36,138 bases of DNA, taken from Promethearchaeati archaeon (GTDB taxonomy: Archaea > Asgardarchaeota > Heimdallarchaeia > Heimdallarchaeales > Heimdallarchaeaceae). Each line of letters opens with the position of its first letter. The first letter of the stretch is position 1. Below are positions 1 through 7,974 of the stretch, piece by piece. The notes beneath the pieces are model-generated. The model was not told where the DNA came from. It saw only the letters and a program-made list of their open reading frames with translations, and did no database searches. The stretch is from contig JABLTJ010000033.1 in the NCBI GenBank assembly GCA_013166775.1, positions 1 to 36,138 on the forward strand, in the 5' to 3' direction. A program made the position numbers and the translations under genes.

Positions 1-152
1 ACTACTTCTGCTAATGTCCACCCCGATAGAGGTCCCCAACGTTTATAGAAAATATCCCAACTTAATCCAGAACCATCATAATTAGAATAGTCCTCCCAAA
101 CAACATGTATATTCTGGAAAAGATCTATCACTATTTGCGGTTGTTGGGAATT
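1..152 (-). pseudogene. In-frame continuation of the repeat protein past an amber stop; runs off the window edge
   Basis: Reading on past the TAG at 153-155 in the same frame gives 50 stop-free codons to the window edge. They encode a third copy of the repeat found upstream (core IHVVWEDYSNYDGSG, then WDIFYKRWG and SGWTLAEV). The gene was therefore longer and is now interrupted by a single stop codon. It could be a true nonsense mutation, a sequencing error or read-through. TAG is used as an ordinary stop elsewhere in the window (for example the biotin carrier gene and the beta-helix gene ending at 31660), so general reassignment of TAG is unlikely. Confidence 0.6.
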
Positions 153-686
153 CTAATCACTCTCTTCTGATACTACTTTGGTTGTAGTCCATGAAGAAAT
201 AGTAGCATTCCACATTTTATAGAAAATATCATAATCACTTCCCGCACTATTGTAATTTGATTGATCCTGCCATACAACATGCACATTATCATAGATATCA
301 ATTGCTACATCTGGTAGAGTACAAAAACCAGTACCTTCGGTTGAAATAACCTCAGTAGTACTCCAACCTAAACCTGGTCTCCGATATTTGTAGTATATTT
401 CTTCAGTTGATCCTCCTAATCCTGAGATATCTTTCCAAACCACGTGAACTTGATCTAGTGAATCTATTGCAAAGGAGGGAGCAGAAGAGTCATCTATACT
501 TTCACTTGAAACCAATTCTAAATCTGACCATCTCCATGTTGAAAAATCATTATATTCCAAATTAAAGTTTGAAGTATTTTCTTCTTGGAGAGCATTAATA
601 GTTTTGCTAGCGTTGATAAAACTTGTACAAAGTATCAGAACAATTAGAAAATTCATACAAATTAAATAAAATCTATTTTTACTCAT
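153..686 (-). CDS. Secreted repeat protein (sialidase/beta-propeller-like repeats), interrupted by in-frame TAG
   Basis: The protein has an N-terminal hydrophobic signal sequence (about residues 8-28), then two copies of a roughly 55-residue repeat. Each repeat contains AxD....VHVVWxD, a Y-Y/F-K strand and a W-S-T-T-x-V/I-S segment. Such repeats are typical of extracellular BNR/sialidase-like beta-propeller proteins, so an extracytoplasmic binding or structural role is likely but the ligand is unknown. I prefer the ATG at 686. A GTG nine bases upstream also opens the frame, but it lies inside a GGTGA SD site correctly spaced for the ATG. The open frame resumes after the stop codon (see 1-152), so this is the N-terminal part of a longer gene. 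Confidence 0.6.
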   Translation of the reverse strand: MSKNRFYLICMNFLIVLILCTSFINASKTINALQEENTSNFNLEYNDFSTWRWSDLELVSSESIDDSSAPSFAIDSLDQVHVVWKDISGLGGSTEEIYYKYRRPGLGWSTTEVISTEGTGFCTLPDVAIDIYDNVHVVWQDQSNYNSAGSDYDIFYKMWNATISSWTTTKVVSEESD

Positions 687-803
687 TTTTTTCACCCATT
701 TTTACTAAAATCGTTTAGAATACGATTATTTTAGAGTGATACATAAACATTTTGTGAAATAAAAAATAGATCTAAGACCAAATAGAGATAAGCATATGAC
801 CTT

Positions 804-1358
804 CTATTTATCTGCAATTTCCAGTTGATTAACTACCCAAGTAAAGGCTTCAATTACACCACTACCATAGAGAATGCTAGCATCAAAGATTGCGAAAGTT
901 CTTTCAGACATATCAAGATGCAAACCAAGTAATTGAACAAGTAAAGGAGCTTCAACCGAACCTGGTAGATCTTGCTTGTTTGCAATCACTAGAACTGGAA
1001 CATTATCTAGTTGTGGATTATTAAATACATGCGATTTTAGAATATCACGAGCTTCTGGTAAAGATTCGATATCTGCTGCATCAATAACAAATACGACTGC
1101 AGAAGTTCCTGGATAGTGAGTATCCCATAAGAATCTAAAATCCTGTTGACCTGCAACATCAATTGTAGTGATTTTCCATCCCTCGAATTCTATAGAGTCT
1201 ATATTTTGCCCAATAGTTGGAATAGTATCACCTACAAATTCTCCATACCGAATATATTTTGTTAAAGTAGTTTTTCCTGCAGCAGCTAGACCTAGAATTA
1301 ATACTTTAGCCTTTTTTTCCGTTTTTGTTCTTGAAAACAAATTAGCAAACAAACTCAT
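804..1358 (-). CDS. Arf/Arl/Sar-family small GTPase
   Basis: A 184-residue Ras-superfamily G domain with every nucleotide-binding motif visible: P-loop GLAAAGKT (23-30), switch I Thr48 in PTIG, DVAGQ (67-71), NKQD (127-130) and a G5 segment near DAS (159-161). The PTIG and (D)VAGQ signatures and the WDTHYPGTSAVVFVIDA stretch fit the Arf/Arl/Sar group rather than Rab or Ras. Residue 2 is Ser, so the Gly2 myristoylation site of eukaryotic Arf is absent. The N-terminal segment MSLFANLFSR could be a short amphipathic membrane-binding helix. Eukaryotic relatives act in membrane traffic; the archaeal role is not established. An SD-like AGGGAT lies about 7 bases ahead of the ATG, and a 21-bp palindrome lies further upstream. 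Confidence 0.88.
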   Translation of the reverse strand: MSLFANLFSRTKTEKKAKVLILGLAAAGKTTLTKYIRYGEFVGDTIPTIGQNIDSIEFEGWKITTIDVAGQQDFRFLWDTHYPGTSAVVFVIDAADIESLPEARDILKSHVFNNPQLDNVPVLVIANKQDLPGSVEAPLLVQLLGLHLDMSERTFAIFDASILYGSGVIEAFTWVVNQLEIADK

Positions 1359-1378
1359 CTTTTGAATCCCTTTTTGTG

Positions 1379-1399
1379 AGTTTAGATACTGTCTAAACT
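1379..1399 (-). promoter_or_regulatory. 21-bp perfect palindrome (8-5-8) in the promoter of the Arf-like GTPase gene
   Basis: AGTTTAGA-TACTG-TCTAAACT is a perfect inverted repeat 21-41 bases upstream of the GTPase start codon. A TATA-like GATATAG (minus strand) ends right at its upstream edge (about 1400-1406). A start site about 25 bases downstream of that box would fall near 1376, so the palindrome would lie between TATA and start site, where a bound repressor blocks archaeal transcription. The operator role is inferred. Confidence 0.5.
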
Positions 1400-1573
1400 A
1401 TATCTTCTGAACAATTCTATGTTCAAATAAAAATACGAACGAAGTATTTAATGTTTAGTATTCTCCTAGTAGAAGCATCAGCAATTAAATCCATTCCAAA
1501 AAAGAAATATATAATTGAAATAAATTGCATACATTCTTATATTTTGACATTTAGGAATATTTATTCAATAAAG

Positions 1574-1999
1574 ATGATTTGCTTGACAAAGACAAATGTA
1601 GCTTCTTGTGAAAATGAAGTCACTGTTTCAGAAATTTCCGAAAATCAAAAGGGAAAGAAGATAGTTTATTTTAATAGTATTAATTTTTCTTTAGGTATTA
1701 TTCCAATTATCGTATTAACTTCGCTTTCTATAAGAATTTTGATCGTATCCAGATTTAGTGGTATAGGTTTTGCTTTAAAATCAATGATTATTATTGCTAG
1801 TATTTCCCTATTCTTTATTATACTTGGATTGAAAATAATTCAAAAAACCATCTTCAGAGACAATAATGCATCTCGTTCAGATTTATTGCTTACTTCAGGA
1901 CTATCAATAATAGCTTTGGAAATATGTATTCTGCTTGTGGCTATAATTATTGCATTAATCTTAGGTTTCCCTCTTTTCTTTTTAGGATACTTTGACTAG
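1574..1999 (+). CDS. Small three-TM membrane protein, function unknown
   Basis: The predicted 141-residue product has a polar N-terminus (about 35 residues) and three hydrophobic segments, roughly residues 38-58, 70-90 and 110-135. I do not recognise a family. The frame is open from 1451, but the residues before the Met at 1574 do not look like a protein N-terminus. A TATA-like TTATATTTT at 1537-1545 lies about 33 bases ahead of that Met, consistent with a very short leader. It ends with a TAG at 1997-1999 and is convergent with the oxidoreductase gene. Confidence 0.5.
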   Translation: MICLTKTNVASCENEVTVSEISENQKGKKIVYFNSINFSLGIIPIIVLTSLSIRILIVSRFSGIGFALKSMIIIASISLFFIILGLKIIQKTIFRDNNASRSDLLLTSGLSIIALEICILLVAIIIALILGFPLFFLGYFD

Positions 2000-2090
2000 T
2001 AAATCTGTTTCAAAAGCATAATTTTTCTTACAATAGAAGAAGAAAGACTCAAAATGGCTCTGATTTTATTAGAAATGAAAAGAGAATAAA

Positions 2091-2110
2091 AAATGAAAAG
2101 AATTTCATTT
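2091..2110. terminator. AT-rich hairpin between convergent genes, possible terminator
   Basis: AAATGAAA and TTTCATTT form a perfect 8-bp stem with a 4-base loop. It sits between the membrane-protein gene and the end of the oxidoreductase gene, touching the latter's stop codon. There is no GC-rich stem, so this is only a suggestion. Confidence 0.25.
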
Positions 2111-4353
2111 CACAGATGATTTTCCAGAAGTTCTATAATATCTGGAAAATCCATCCCCAATTTTTTCATCTTTTGGATTGTTGGAACACCGTTATTTGTC
2201 CATCCTCGTCGCTCATAAACTGCATTCTTTAGTTTTTCATACGATGCTTCTCTATGTTTTCTGATTGCATCCATCTTTTCTTTAACGCTCATACCTTCAG
2301 GATTAAGTCCTAATTCCTCTTTTAGTTGTTTGAGATAGTATTGTTCTTCTCGAGAAAGATATTCTTCTTGCGTAACAGGTCCCATCGCACGATATGGGAT
2401 ACAATCCATCTCTCTATATGTTACTCCTTCAGGAATAAACATCAGATTCAATGCTCTTTGGAAATTGTAAACTCTTTCACTCATTCTAATGTATTCTACA
2501 GAGTTAATATCTTTCCCAGTGACAGCGTTATAATAAATTACATAATTTAAAACGTGCTCTGGAATCTTTGCAGGATCTGTCAAATCATCTGGAACATAGG
2601 CACCATCTTTTCTTATTTTTCCTTCTGCAAAATCTCTATTGTCTTCTGGTACTACGTCATTCCAAGGTAATTTGCAGAGACCCAATAAACCAAAGCTTGT
2701 CCTCCACATAGGGAACCAATGCAGCGCTTCTGCTTTCTTCTCGAATGTGGGAAGATTTCCTCTTACCATATCTTCGAAAATGAGCCAGGCTTCGTCATGT
2801 TGTGCTCCTTTCAGAGTAAAGCCATACCCACCCTGTTGTGCTAAGGATTCCTTTGTCATATATTCACTGAATTCTAATCCTTTACTTTCCATTCCAATAT
2901 CATTCAACATATTAATATCAGCACCAAGTTCCTCAGCGAATTGTTTCTTCATTATTCTAACTCCTTGACCTACTACAGCCCCAAATCCTTCTCCTCTTGC
3001 CATTTGGTGTAGAAGTTCTAGTGCAGCTTCATGGTTTCCCCAGTTTAATTCCAAACCTCCTGTTTTAACTTTATTGAGGATACCATATTCATAACATTCC
3101 ATAACAAAAGCTACAGCTGTTCCTAAACTAATTGTATCTACTCCATAGTTATCACAATAAAAGTTAATTTCAATGATCGCTTCAGGATCCCAGACGTACC
3201 AATTCGACCCTACTCCAGCAATAGTCTCATACTCAGGTCCATCAACACTCACTTTTTCTCCTTTATATGGTCCTGTAGAGCATTCGAAGTCTTTAACTCC
3301 ATGAGTGCAAGCTACTGCACATCCTTTCCAGCAAGGATCAGGTCCTTTTTCAAACAATTGTCTATATACTTCTCCTCCAATTTTCTCTGATTGTGGATCA
3401 CTTCCAAACTTGAAATTTTTTGTAGGTAGAAGATCATAATCATTCATTATAGGTATGAGATGAGTTGTGCCTATCATTCTCATTTCATTCTGCTTGGGAT
3501 CAAGTTGAACCATCTCTTTTGTGTGTTTCTTTCCAATTTCCTTGAGAGTTTCGGGATCAGCAGGATTATTTCCTCTTGTAACTACATCGAGTTTTCTGAC
3601 TACAAGAGCTTTCAGTTTTTTATTTCTGAATACAGTTCCAGTTCCTCCTCTACCTGCTTGTTTATATCTCGCATATCCTCTTCTTGGATCATAATAGCTG
3701 AAATTCAAACAACCCATTCGACTATTTTCTGCTCCAGGTCCAGCGGAAACAACAGAGACATCTCTCTTATTTCTTTCTTCTCCACAGTATTTGTCTGTTA
3801 AAATTGTTCCAATTTTGTAGGTCTCTGATGGTAGTTCTTCAGCTTCTTCAATTATAATTTTACCATTTTCTCCATCAATGTAAATGTAAATTTCTTTTTC
3901 CGATTTTCCTTGAATTGCTAGTACATCAAAACCAGAGTATTTTAGAAAGGGTCCAAAATATCCGCCTACATTGGAGTCAATTATTAGTCCAGTTAATGGA
4001 GATACAGCTGTTACAATACTCTTTCCAGATCCTGGAAAATTCGTTGTTCCTCCTAATGCTCCAGCTGCTATGCACAAGACATTATCTGGATCATCCCATT
4101 CAGTTTTTTTATCTTTTGGGAGATATTTCCACATCATATACAGATCAAAACCTTTACCTCCGATGAACTTGTTTTTCATCTCTTTAGTTACATCTTCTAT
4201 CTTAATCTCATAAGTATTCAAATTGATGTACAAAGCCTTGTTAGCATATCCTTTATCCATAATAGGAACTTCATACTTAAATTCCTTTAATTTCATTTCA
4301 ATCACTTGTTTGATAGTTTCTTCATGTGATTTTAAATTTATTCCATAAAACAT
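2110..4353 (-). CDS. aor: Aldehyde:ferredoxin oxidoreductase family (tungsten/molybdenum bis-pterin enzyme)
   Basis: A 747-residue member of the AOR family, cytosolic enzymes that typically oxidise aldehydes to carboxylates with ferredoxin as electron acceptor. Visible family blocks are the N-terminal GYANKALYINL (35-45), GGKGFD (65-70), the GSGKSIVTAVSPLTG pterin region (108-122), AGRGGTGTVFRNKKLKALVV (233-252) and the late Cys in LGLCKLPW (Cys560). The cluster-binding Cys trio is Cys341, Cys345 and Cys349, spaced C-x3-C-x3-C; the classic spacing I recall is C-x2-C-x3-C. The chain is about 130 residues longer than textbook AOR, mainly at the C-terminus and with about 30 extra N-terminal residues. 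A TATA box at 4377-4385 lies about 28 bases before the ATG, supporting leaderless initiation at 4353. Met32 is the alternative by family resemblance. The aldehyde substrate cannot be assigned. Confidence 0.88.
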   Translation of the reverse strand: MFYGINLKSHEETIKQVIEMKLKEFKYEVPIMDKGYANKALYINLNTYEIKIEDVTKEMKNKFIGGKGFDLYMMWKYLPKDKKTEWDDPDNVLCIAAGALGGTTNFPGSGKSIVTAVSPLTGLIIDSNVGGYFGPFLKYSGFDVLAIQGKSEKEIYIYIDGENGKIIIEEAEELPSETYKIGTILTDKYCGEERNKRDVSVVSAGPGAENSRMGCLNFSYYDPRRGYARYKQAGRGGTGTVFRNKKLKALVVRKLDVVTRGNNPADPETLKEIGKKHTKEMVQLDPKQNEMRMIGTTHLIPIMNDYDLLPTKNFKFGSDPQSEKIGGEVYRQLFEKGPDPCWKGCAVACTHGVKDFECSTGPYKGEKVSVDGPEYETIAGVGSNWYVWDPEAIIEINFYCDNYGVDTISLGTAVAFVMECYEYGILNKVKTGGLELNWGNHEAALELLHQMARGEGFGAVVGQGVRIMKKQFAEELGADINMLNDIGMESKGLEFSEYMTKESLAQQGGYGFTLKGAQHDEAWLIFEDMVRGNLPTFEKKAEALHWFPMWRTSFGLLGLCKLPWNDVVPEDNRDFAEGKIRKDGAYVPDDLTDPAKIPEHVLNYVIYYNAVTGKDINSVEYIRMSERVYNFQRALNLMFIPEGVTYREMDCIPYRAMGPVTQEEYLSREEQYYLKQLKEELGLNPEGMSVKEKMDAIRKHREASYEKLKNAVYERRGWTNNGVPTIQKMKKLGMDFPDIIELLENHL

Positions 4354-4376
4354 GAAAATCTTTTGCTTTTTTTGGG

Positions 4377-4385
4377 TTATATAAA
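4377..4385. promoter_or_regulatory. Symmetric TATA box between divergent AOR and beta-helix genes
   Basis: TTATATAAA reads as a TATA box on either strand. On the minus strand its centre is about 28 bases from the oxidoreductase ATG, so the transcript would be leaderless. On the plus strand the beta-helix ATG is about 68 bases away, leaving a leader of roughly 40 bases. Confidence 0.5.
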
Positions 4386-4449
4386 GTTTGGAACAACGTT
4401 TTTAAGGAACTAAAACAGTTTTAGGTAATTCACTTTAGAAGTGAAAAAT

Positions 4450-6063
4450 ATGAAAACGAAAGTAAAAATATTCAGTTTAATATTAGTTTTATCGTTAATG
4501 TCTATATTTCTTCTTCTTCCGAACGAAAATATAGTTGCTACACCTCGTACAGAGGATTTCGAAATCAGGTTTAAGGATTATACAGATCAGACACCAATTA
4601 TCATAACGCATGACGATAATTTTTCCTTATATCCTATTACAGGGGCTGGATCACCCTTAGATCCTTATCGAATTGAAGATTTCAACATAACTTCAATTAC
4701 AGAAGCGACAGCGATTTCAATATCTCATACAACCAAACATTTCATCATAAAAAACTGTTATCTCAGACCAACTACTACAGGTATATATCTAAACAATGTA
4801 ACTCAAGGAACTGCACAAATAGTAGATAATATCGTTGAAGGCATCTCTGTAAGTTCAGGTACAGGTATTTTTGTAAAATTAACAAATTCAACAATTATTG
4901 CGAATAATACTTACCTTAACCCATTAGAACATTCCGCAGCTTTTGATATAGAATATGCTCATCACACAGTTATTTTCAATAACACAGTCCAAGATATTTC
5001 TTATCACCATGTCACAAGCTTTTTGTCAGTGTTTAGCTCAACTGCAGTTACAGTAACTAAGAATTCTGCGAATAATCTAGCTTATGGAATTAGTTTTTAT
5101 GAAGGCAATAATGCCATAATAGCAAACAATAGCTTCTCTGTCTGTTCGAATACAGCCTTATCTCTCTACGTATGTCCAGATACAGTGATTGACAATAACT
5201 ACTTTGAAGACTGTGGTTTCCAATCAATTGATGTATTTGATTCTCCTTCAAATATAACTAATAATGTTATTATCAATAGAGGTTTAAGAATCGTAAACTC
5301 AGACAACTCACTTTACAGATTGTACCGAGTAGAAAATAATGAAGTAAATAGTAAAGATTATGGATATTTCATTGATACCCCCGATATAACTCTTGTTTCA
5401 AGCATGTATTCCCAAATTTTCGCTCTGAATTGTTCAGATATGATTATTGAAAATTTCAATACAAATAACATAGGTTACGTAATTATCTTGCGGGAATGTT
5501 CAAATCCTTCGATTACTCACTGTACTTTCAATTATGCAACTTATCCCGCTGTGCTTCTTGATAATTGTTCAACTCCAGAAATAGCATATAATCTATTTTC
5601 AAATTGTGAACAATGTGTATCTATATACAAATCAGATTTTGCAAATATCCATTATAACACCTTCATATATCAGTACTTTGATGCTCTAATGGTTGAGGAT
5701 TCTCACAATGCTACAATTACATATAATCTCTTTCAAGAAGGAAACACTGGTTTAGGAATCTATTCCCTTGCTTCGAATAATTCTATTCATCATAATACTT
5801 TTCACTACAGCTCAGCTTATGATGCTGGAACTGACAATATTTGGTATGACCCTATAACCCAAGAAGGTAATTACTGGTGGGATTACATTGGTAGTGGAAA
5901 TTATACAATACCTGGTTCCTCTAGAGCTAATGATACATATCCTTTAACAACCCCCCCAATCCCAATAATTGCAGAATTCGGAAATAGTTTCAAATTAACA
6001 TATCTACTTCTATTGATACCTACTATTATTGCTATACCTTATATAAGGAAAAGAAAGAAGTAA
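4450..6063 (+). CDS. NosD-like right-handed beta-helix surface protein with C-terminal membrane anchor
   Basis: The precursor has a signal sequence (about residues 5-25) and then a long series of parallel beta-helix rungs of the NxIxxNxF type (residues about 60-450). A conserved closing block follows (DAGTDNIWYD, then EGNYWWDYIGSG and YPL), with a single TM segment and a basic RKRKK tail. It is probably displayed on the outer face of the cell membrane; beta-helix proteins of this type often bind or process carbohydrates, but no catalytic site is evident. The entry block (DDNFSLYPITGAGSPLDPYRIEDFNIT) and the closing block recur in the proteins at 31660-32904 and 34243-35364. I chose the ATG at 4450; the GTG at 4441 belongs to an SD-like GTGA. 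The stop codon is one base from the convergent VOC gene. Confidence 0.8.
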   Translation: MKTKVKIFSLILVLSLMSIFLLLPNENIVATPRTEDFEIRFKDYTDQTPIIITHDDNFSLYPITGAGSPLDPYRIEDFNITSITEATAISISHTTKHFIIKNCYLRPTTTGIYLNNVTQGTAQIVDNIVEGISVSSGTGIFVKLTNSTIIANNTYLNPLEHSAAFDIEYAHHTVIFNNTVQDISYHHVTSFLSVFSSTAVTVTKNSANNLAYGISFYEGNNAIIANNSFSVCSNTALSLYVCPDTVIDNNYFEDCGFQSIDVFDSPSNITNNVIINRGLRIVNSDNSLYRLYRVENNEVNSKDYGYFIDTPDITLVSSMYSQIFALNCSDMIIENFNTNNIGYVIILRECSNPSITHCTFNYATYPAVLLDNCSTPEIAYNLFSNCEQCVSIYKSDFANIHYNTFIYQYFDALMVEDSHNATITYNLFQEGNTGLGIYSLASNNSIHHNTFHYSSAYDAGTDNIWYDPITQEGNYWWDYIGSGNYTIPGSSRANDTYPLTTPPIPIIAEFGNSFKLTYLLLLIPTIIAIPYIRKRKK

Positions 6064-6064
6064 A

Positions 6065-6472
6065 CTAATTCTCTTTTCTCTTTTTTTTAGGTTCCCAAAG
6101 TTCTATTTTATTCCCTTCAGGATCCATAATCCACCCAAATTTCCCTTCTCTATTATCTTCAATCTCATCAAAAACATTGACGCCTTCATCCCTAAGAATA
6201 GCAAGTATTTCTGCTAGGTTTTCAACCGTGAAATTAAACATGAACTCTTTTTTACTTGGTCGCATATATTCCGTATCTTCTTTGAAAGGACCCCAGAGCG
6301 TATATCCTTTTCTTTCTTCATCAGCTTGTTTTTGCCAATCAAAGATAACGTATGATTCGTCTGGTTCTTCCTCAACAATAGGTACTCCCAAATGTTTAGC
6401 ATACCACTCTTTTAATTTCTCAGGATCTTCTGATTTGAAGAAAATTCCTCCTATACCTGTTACTCTTTTCAT
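6065..6472 (-). CDS. VOC superfamily protein (glyoxalase/dioxygenase fold)
   Basis: About 135 residues with the paired beta-alpha-beta-beta-beta modules of the vicinal oxygen chelate fold. Module 1 is GIFFKSEDPEKLKEWYAKHLG; module 2 ends in MDPEGNKIELWEP, whose Glu is the usual metal-ligand position. The family includes glyoxalase I, epimerases, dioxygenases and drug-binding proteins, so the substrate cannot be named. The ATG at 6472 is preceded by AGGTG at good SD distance. The GTG at 6481 that also opens the frame is part of that SD. It is the second gene of a two-VOC operon, 12 bases after the first. Confidence 0.82.
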   Translation of the reverse strand: MKRVTGIGGIFFKSEDPEKLKEWYAKHLGVPIVEEEPDESYVIFDWQKQADEERKGYTLWGPFKEDTEYMRPSKKEFMFNFTVENLAEILAILRDEGVNVFDEIEDNREGKFGWIMDPEGNKIELWEPKKKRKEN

Positions 6473-6484
6473 TTTGAACACCTT

Positions 6485-6886
6485 TCAGAATTTTTCATGA
6501 CCTTTAGGTTTTCCTTCCTCATAAAATGCTTGTATCTCAAGCAAGTAACCATTAGGATCAATATAGAATGCATTGAATATTTTATATTTTGGAGTTTCCT
6601 TAGGTGGATGTTTTACTCTTACATCTTTCATTTGTAAAAAATTATACCAATCAATAACATCTTCTTCTGAATCCACAACCAGAGTTAGAACAACTTCTTC
6701 AGGAGTTTTAGGTGCATTCTCTGTTTCACAGAATCCCCAATAACCATATTTTCCCACATTGTAAATAACACATCGGTTTTGTTCTAAAGCTAAAGGAAAC
6801 TGAAGAAATTCTTCATAGAACGCTCTTGTTTCCTTCATCTTATTTGTTCTTAAAAAAGTGATTGGATATATCGGTTTCTTTGTCAT
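6485..6886 (-). CDS. VOC superfamily protein
   Basis: A 133-residue single-domain VOC protein. The first module is PITFLRTNKMKETRAFYEEFLQF and the second ends in IDPNGYLLEIQAFYE, with Glu at the metal-ligand position. It resembles the VOC protein at 35693-36082 more than its operon partner. It is first gene of the tandem pair. A short inverted repeat, CTCAA-TCTT-TTGAG (6902-6915), lies just upstream; its importance is uncertain. Substrate unknown. Confidence 0.82.
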   Translation of the reverse strand: MTKKPIYPITFLRTNKMKETRAFYEEFLQFPLALEQNRCVIYNVGKYGYWGFCETENAPKTPEEVVLTLVVDSEEDVIDWYNFLQMKDVRVKHPPKETPKYKIFNAFYIDPNGYLLEIQAFYEEGKPKGHEKF

Positions 6887-6940
6887 AATTGGAAAATAAA
6901 TCTCAATCTTTTGAGTTTTTGCATTTGAAAAAAAACTAAT

Positions 6941-7525
6941 TTACTTTGCAATAACTTGATTTACTGCATCAAATATACTATCATCGAAAATTGATGTTGT
7001 GATATATTCAATGTTATCATATTTCTCAAGTTCTAAGAAATCTTTAATTGTTGAAACTACTTTTTCTCTAACTTTCTCTTTTACTAGGTCAATTTTATGA
7101 GCTAGAACGCATATTTTTGCTCCCTTACTATATTCATTAACATTCTCCACTGTCCTTCTGAAGAATTCTCTTGCACTAGATAATTGATCAGTATTGACTG
7201 TATCAACGATAAAGAAAACAGCTTTTGTGTTTGAGAAAATACTCTCTTTTAGAGTTGAATAAGTTTCTTGCAAGTAGTTCAATTGCCCCCCCAAATCAAA
7301 AACACTAAGAGATAATCCTGAAAAATCTATTCGTTTTCTATTAAATCTAACAGTAGCGAGAAAATTTGATGTTTCTTCAGGCATAACTCCTTCAAAAACA
7401 ACTTGAATAATTGAAGATTTACCAACTTGTGATAATCCAGTAAAGAGTAGTTTGTATCTTAATTCATCCTCTGATTCAATAATCGAAGATTTTTCTTTTT
7501 CTAATTTTTCTTTGAGAAAACTCAT
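6941..7525 (-). CDS. Rag/Gtr-like small GTPase
   Basis: A 194-residue G domain. Visible motifs are P-loop GLSQVGKSS (30-38), switch I Thr58 in ATVRF, DLGGQ (77-81), HKID (143-146) and TSIFDDSIFDAV (177-188). The His in place of Asn in the G4 motif (HKxD) and the TSI(F/W)D ending are hallmarks of the Rag/Gtr family, which in eukaryotes regulates TORC1 on lysosomes as heterodimers. The C-terminal roadblock dimerisation domain of Rag proteins is missing; the chain stops at the end of the G domain. A TATA-like CTTTTATG (7549-7556) is centred about 27 bases before the ATG, indicating a leaderless transcript. A decayed paralogue lies directly upstream. Confidence 0.85.
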   Translation of the reverse strand: MSFLKEKLEKEKSSIIESEDELRYKLLFTGLSQVGKSSIIQVVFEGVMPEETSNFLATVRFNRKRIDFSGLSLSVFDLGGQLNYLQETYSTLKESIFSNTKAVFFIVDTVNTDQLSSAREFFRRTVENVNEYSKGAKICVLAHKIDLVKEKVREKVVSTIKDFLELEKYDNIEYITTSIFDDSIFDAVNQVIAK

Positions 7526-7548
7526 TCATGAAAAAAAGTAATTTGGAA

Positions 7549-7556
7549 CATAAAAG
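7549..7556 (-). promoter_or_regulatory. TATA box of the Gtr-like GTPase gene (leaderless)
   Basis: CTTTTATG on the minus strand is centred about 27 bases from the ATG at 7525, the distance expected between an archaeal TATA box and its start site. Confidence 0.45.
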
Positions 7557-7595
7557 CCTTTCTAAAATGAAAAACTCAAGTTGAACACATAGATA

Positions 7596-7935
7596 TCATG
7601 CTAGAATATCATCAATAGCTTCAAAAATTGATTTCTCATAAATTGAAGTTGGATATATTTCTACATTCTCTAAACTACTTATATCAAATAGACTAGATAT
7701 TGCATTTATTGTCTCCTCTTTCTTATTTTTGGATATCAAATCCATATTATGTGATAAAACAACTACTTTCACTCTTTTTTTGAATTCTTCAAATTCTTCA
7801 GCAATCTACGAAAGAACATCTTTGCTATTTCAAAATCCTCTGAATTACTCATTATAAATTTACAATATCCAAAGCATTATAAGAAGAGTTTTAGTTGAAA
7901 CCAGAACCAAAAAGAGAATATTTGTTTTTTTCAAC
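7596..7935 (-). pseudogene. Decayed second Rag/Gtr-like GTPase
   Basis: Conceptual translation gives the C-terminal half of a Gtr G domain. One frame has CKFIMSNSEDFEIAKMFFRR. After a one-base frame change it continues AEEFEEFKKRVKVVVLSHNMDL, then a spacer, then VEIYPTSIYEKSIFEAIDDILA and a stop. This matches the intact neighbour segment by segment (REFFRRTVENV, CVLAHKIDL, YITTSIFDDSIFDAV). Further upstream a weaker match to the DLGGQ/ETYSTL region (LFGSGFN, stop, NSSYNALDIV) is broken by stops and frame changes, and no P-loop remains. The 5' boundary is approximate. The single frame change near 7805 alone could be a sequencing error, but the absent N-terminal half could not. Confidence 0.7.
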
Positions 7936-7974
7936 AGCTTTTAATAACAAAAACCATTCTTTGTTTTGAATCCT

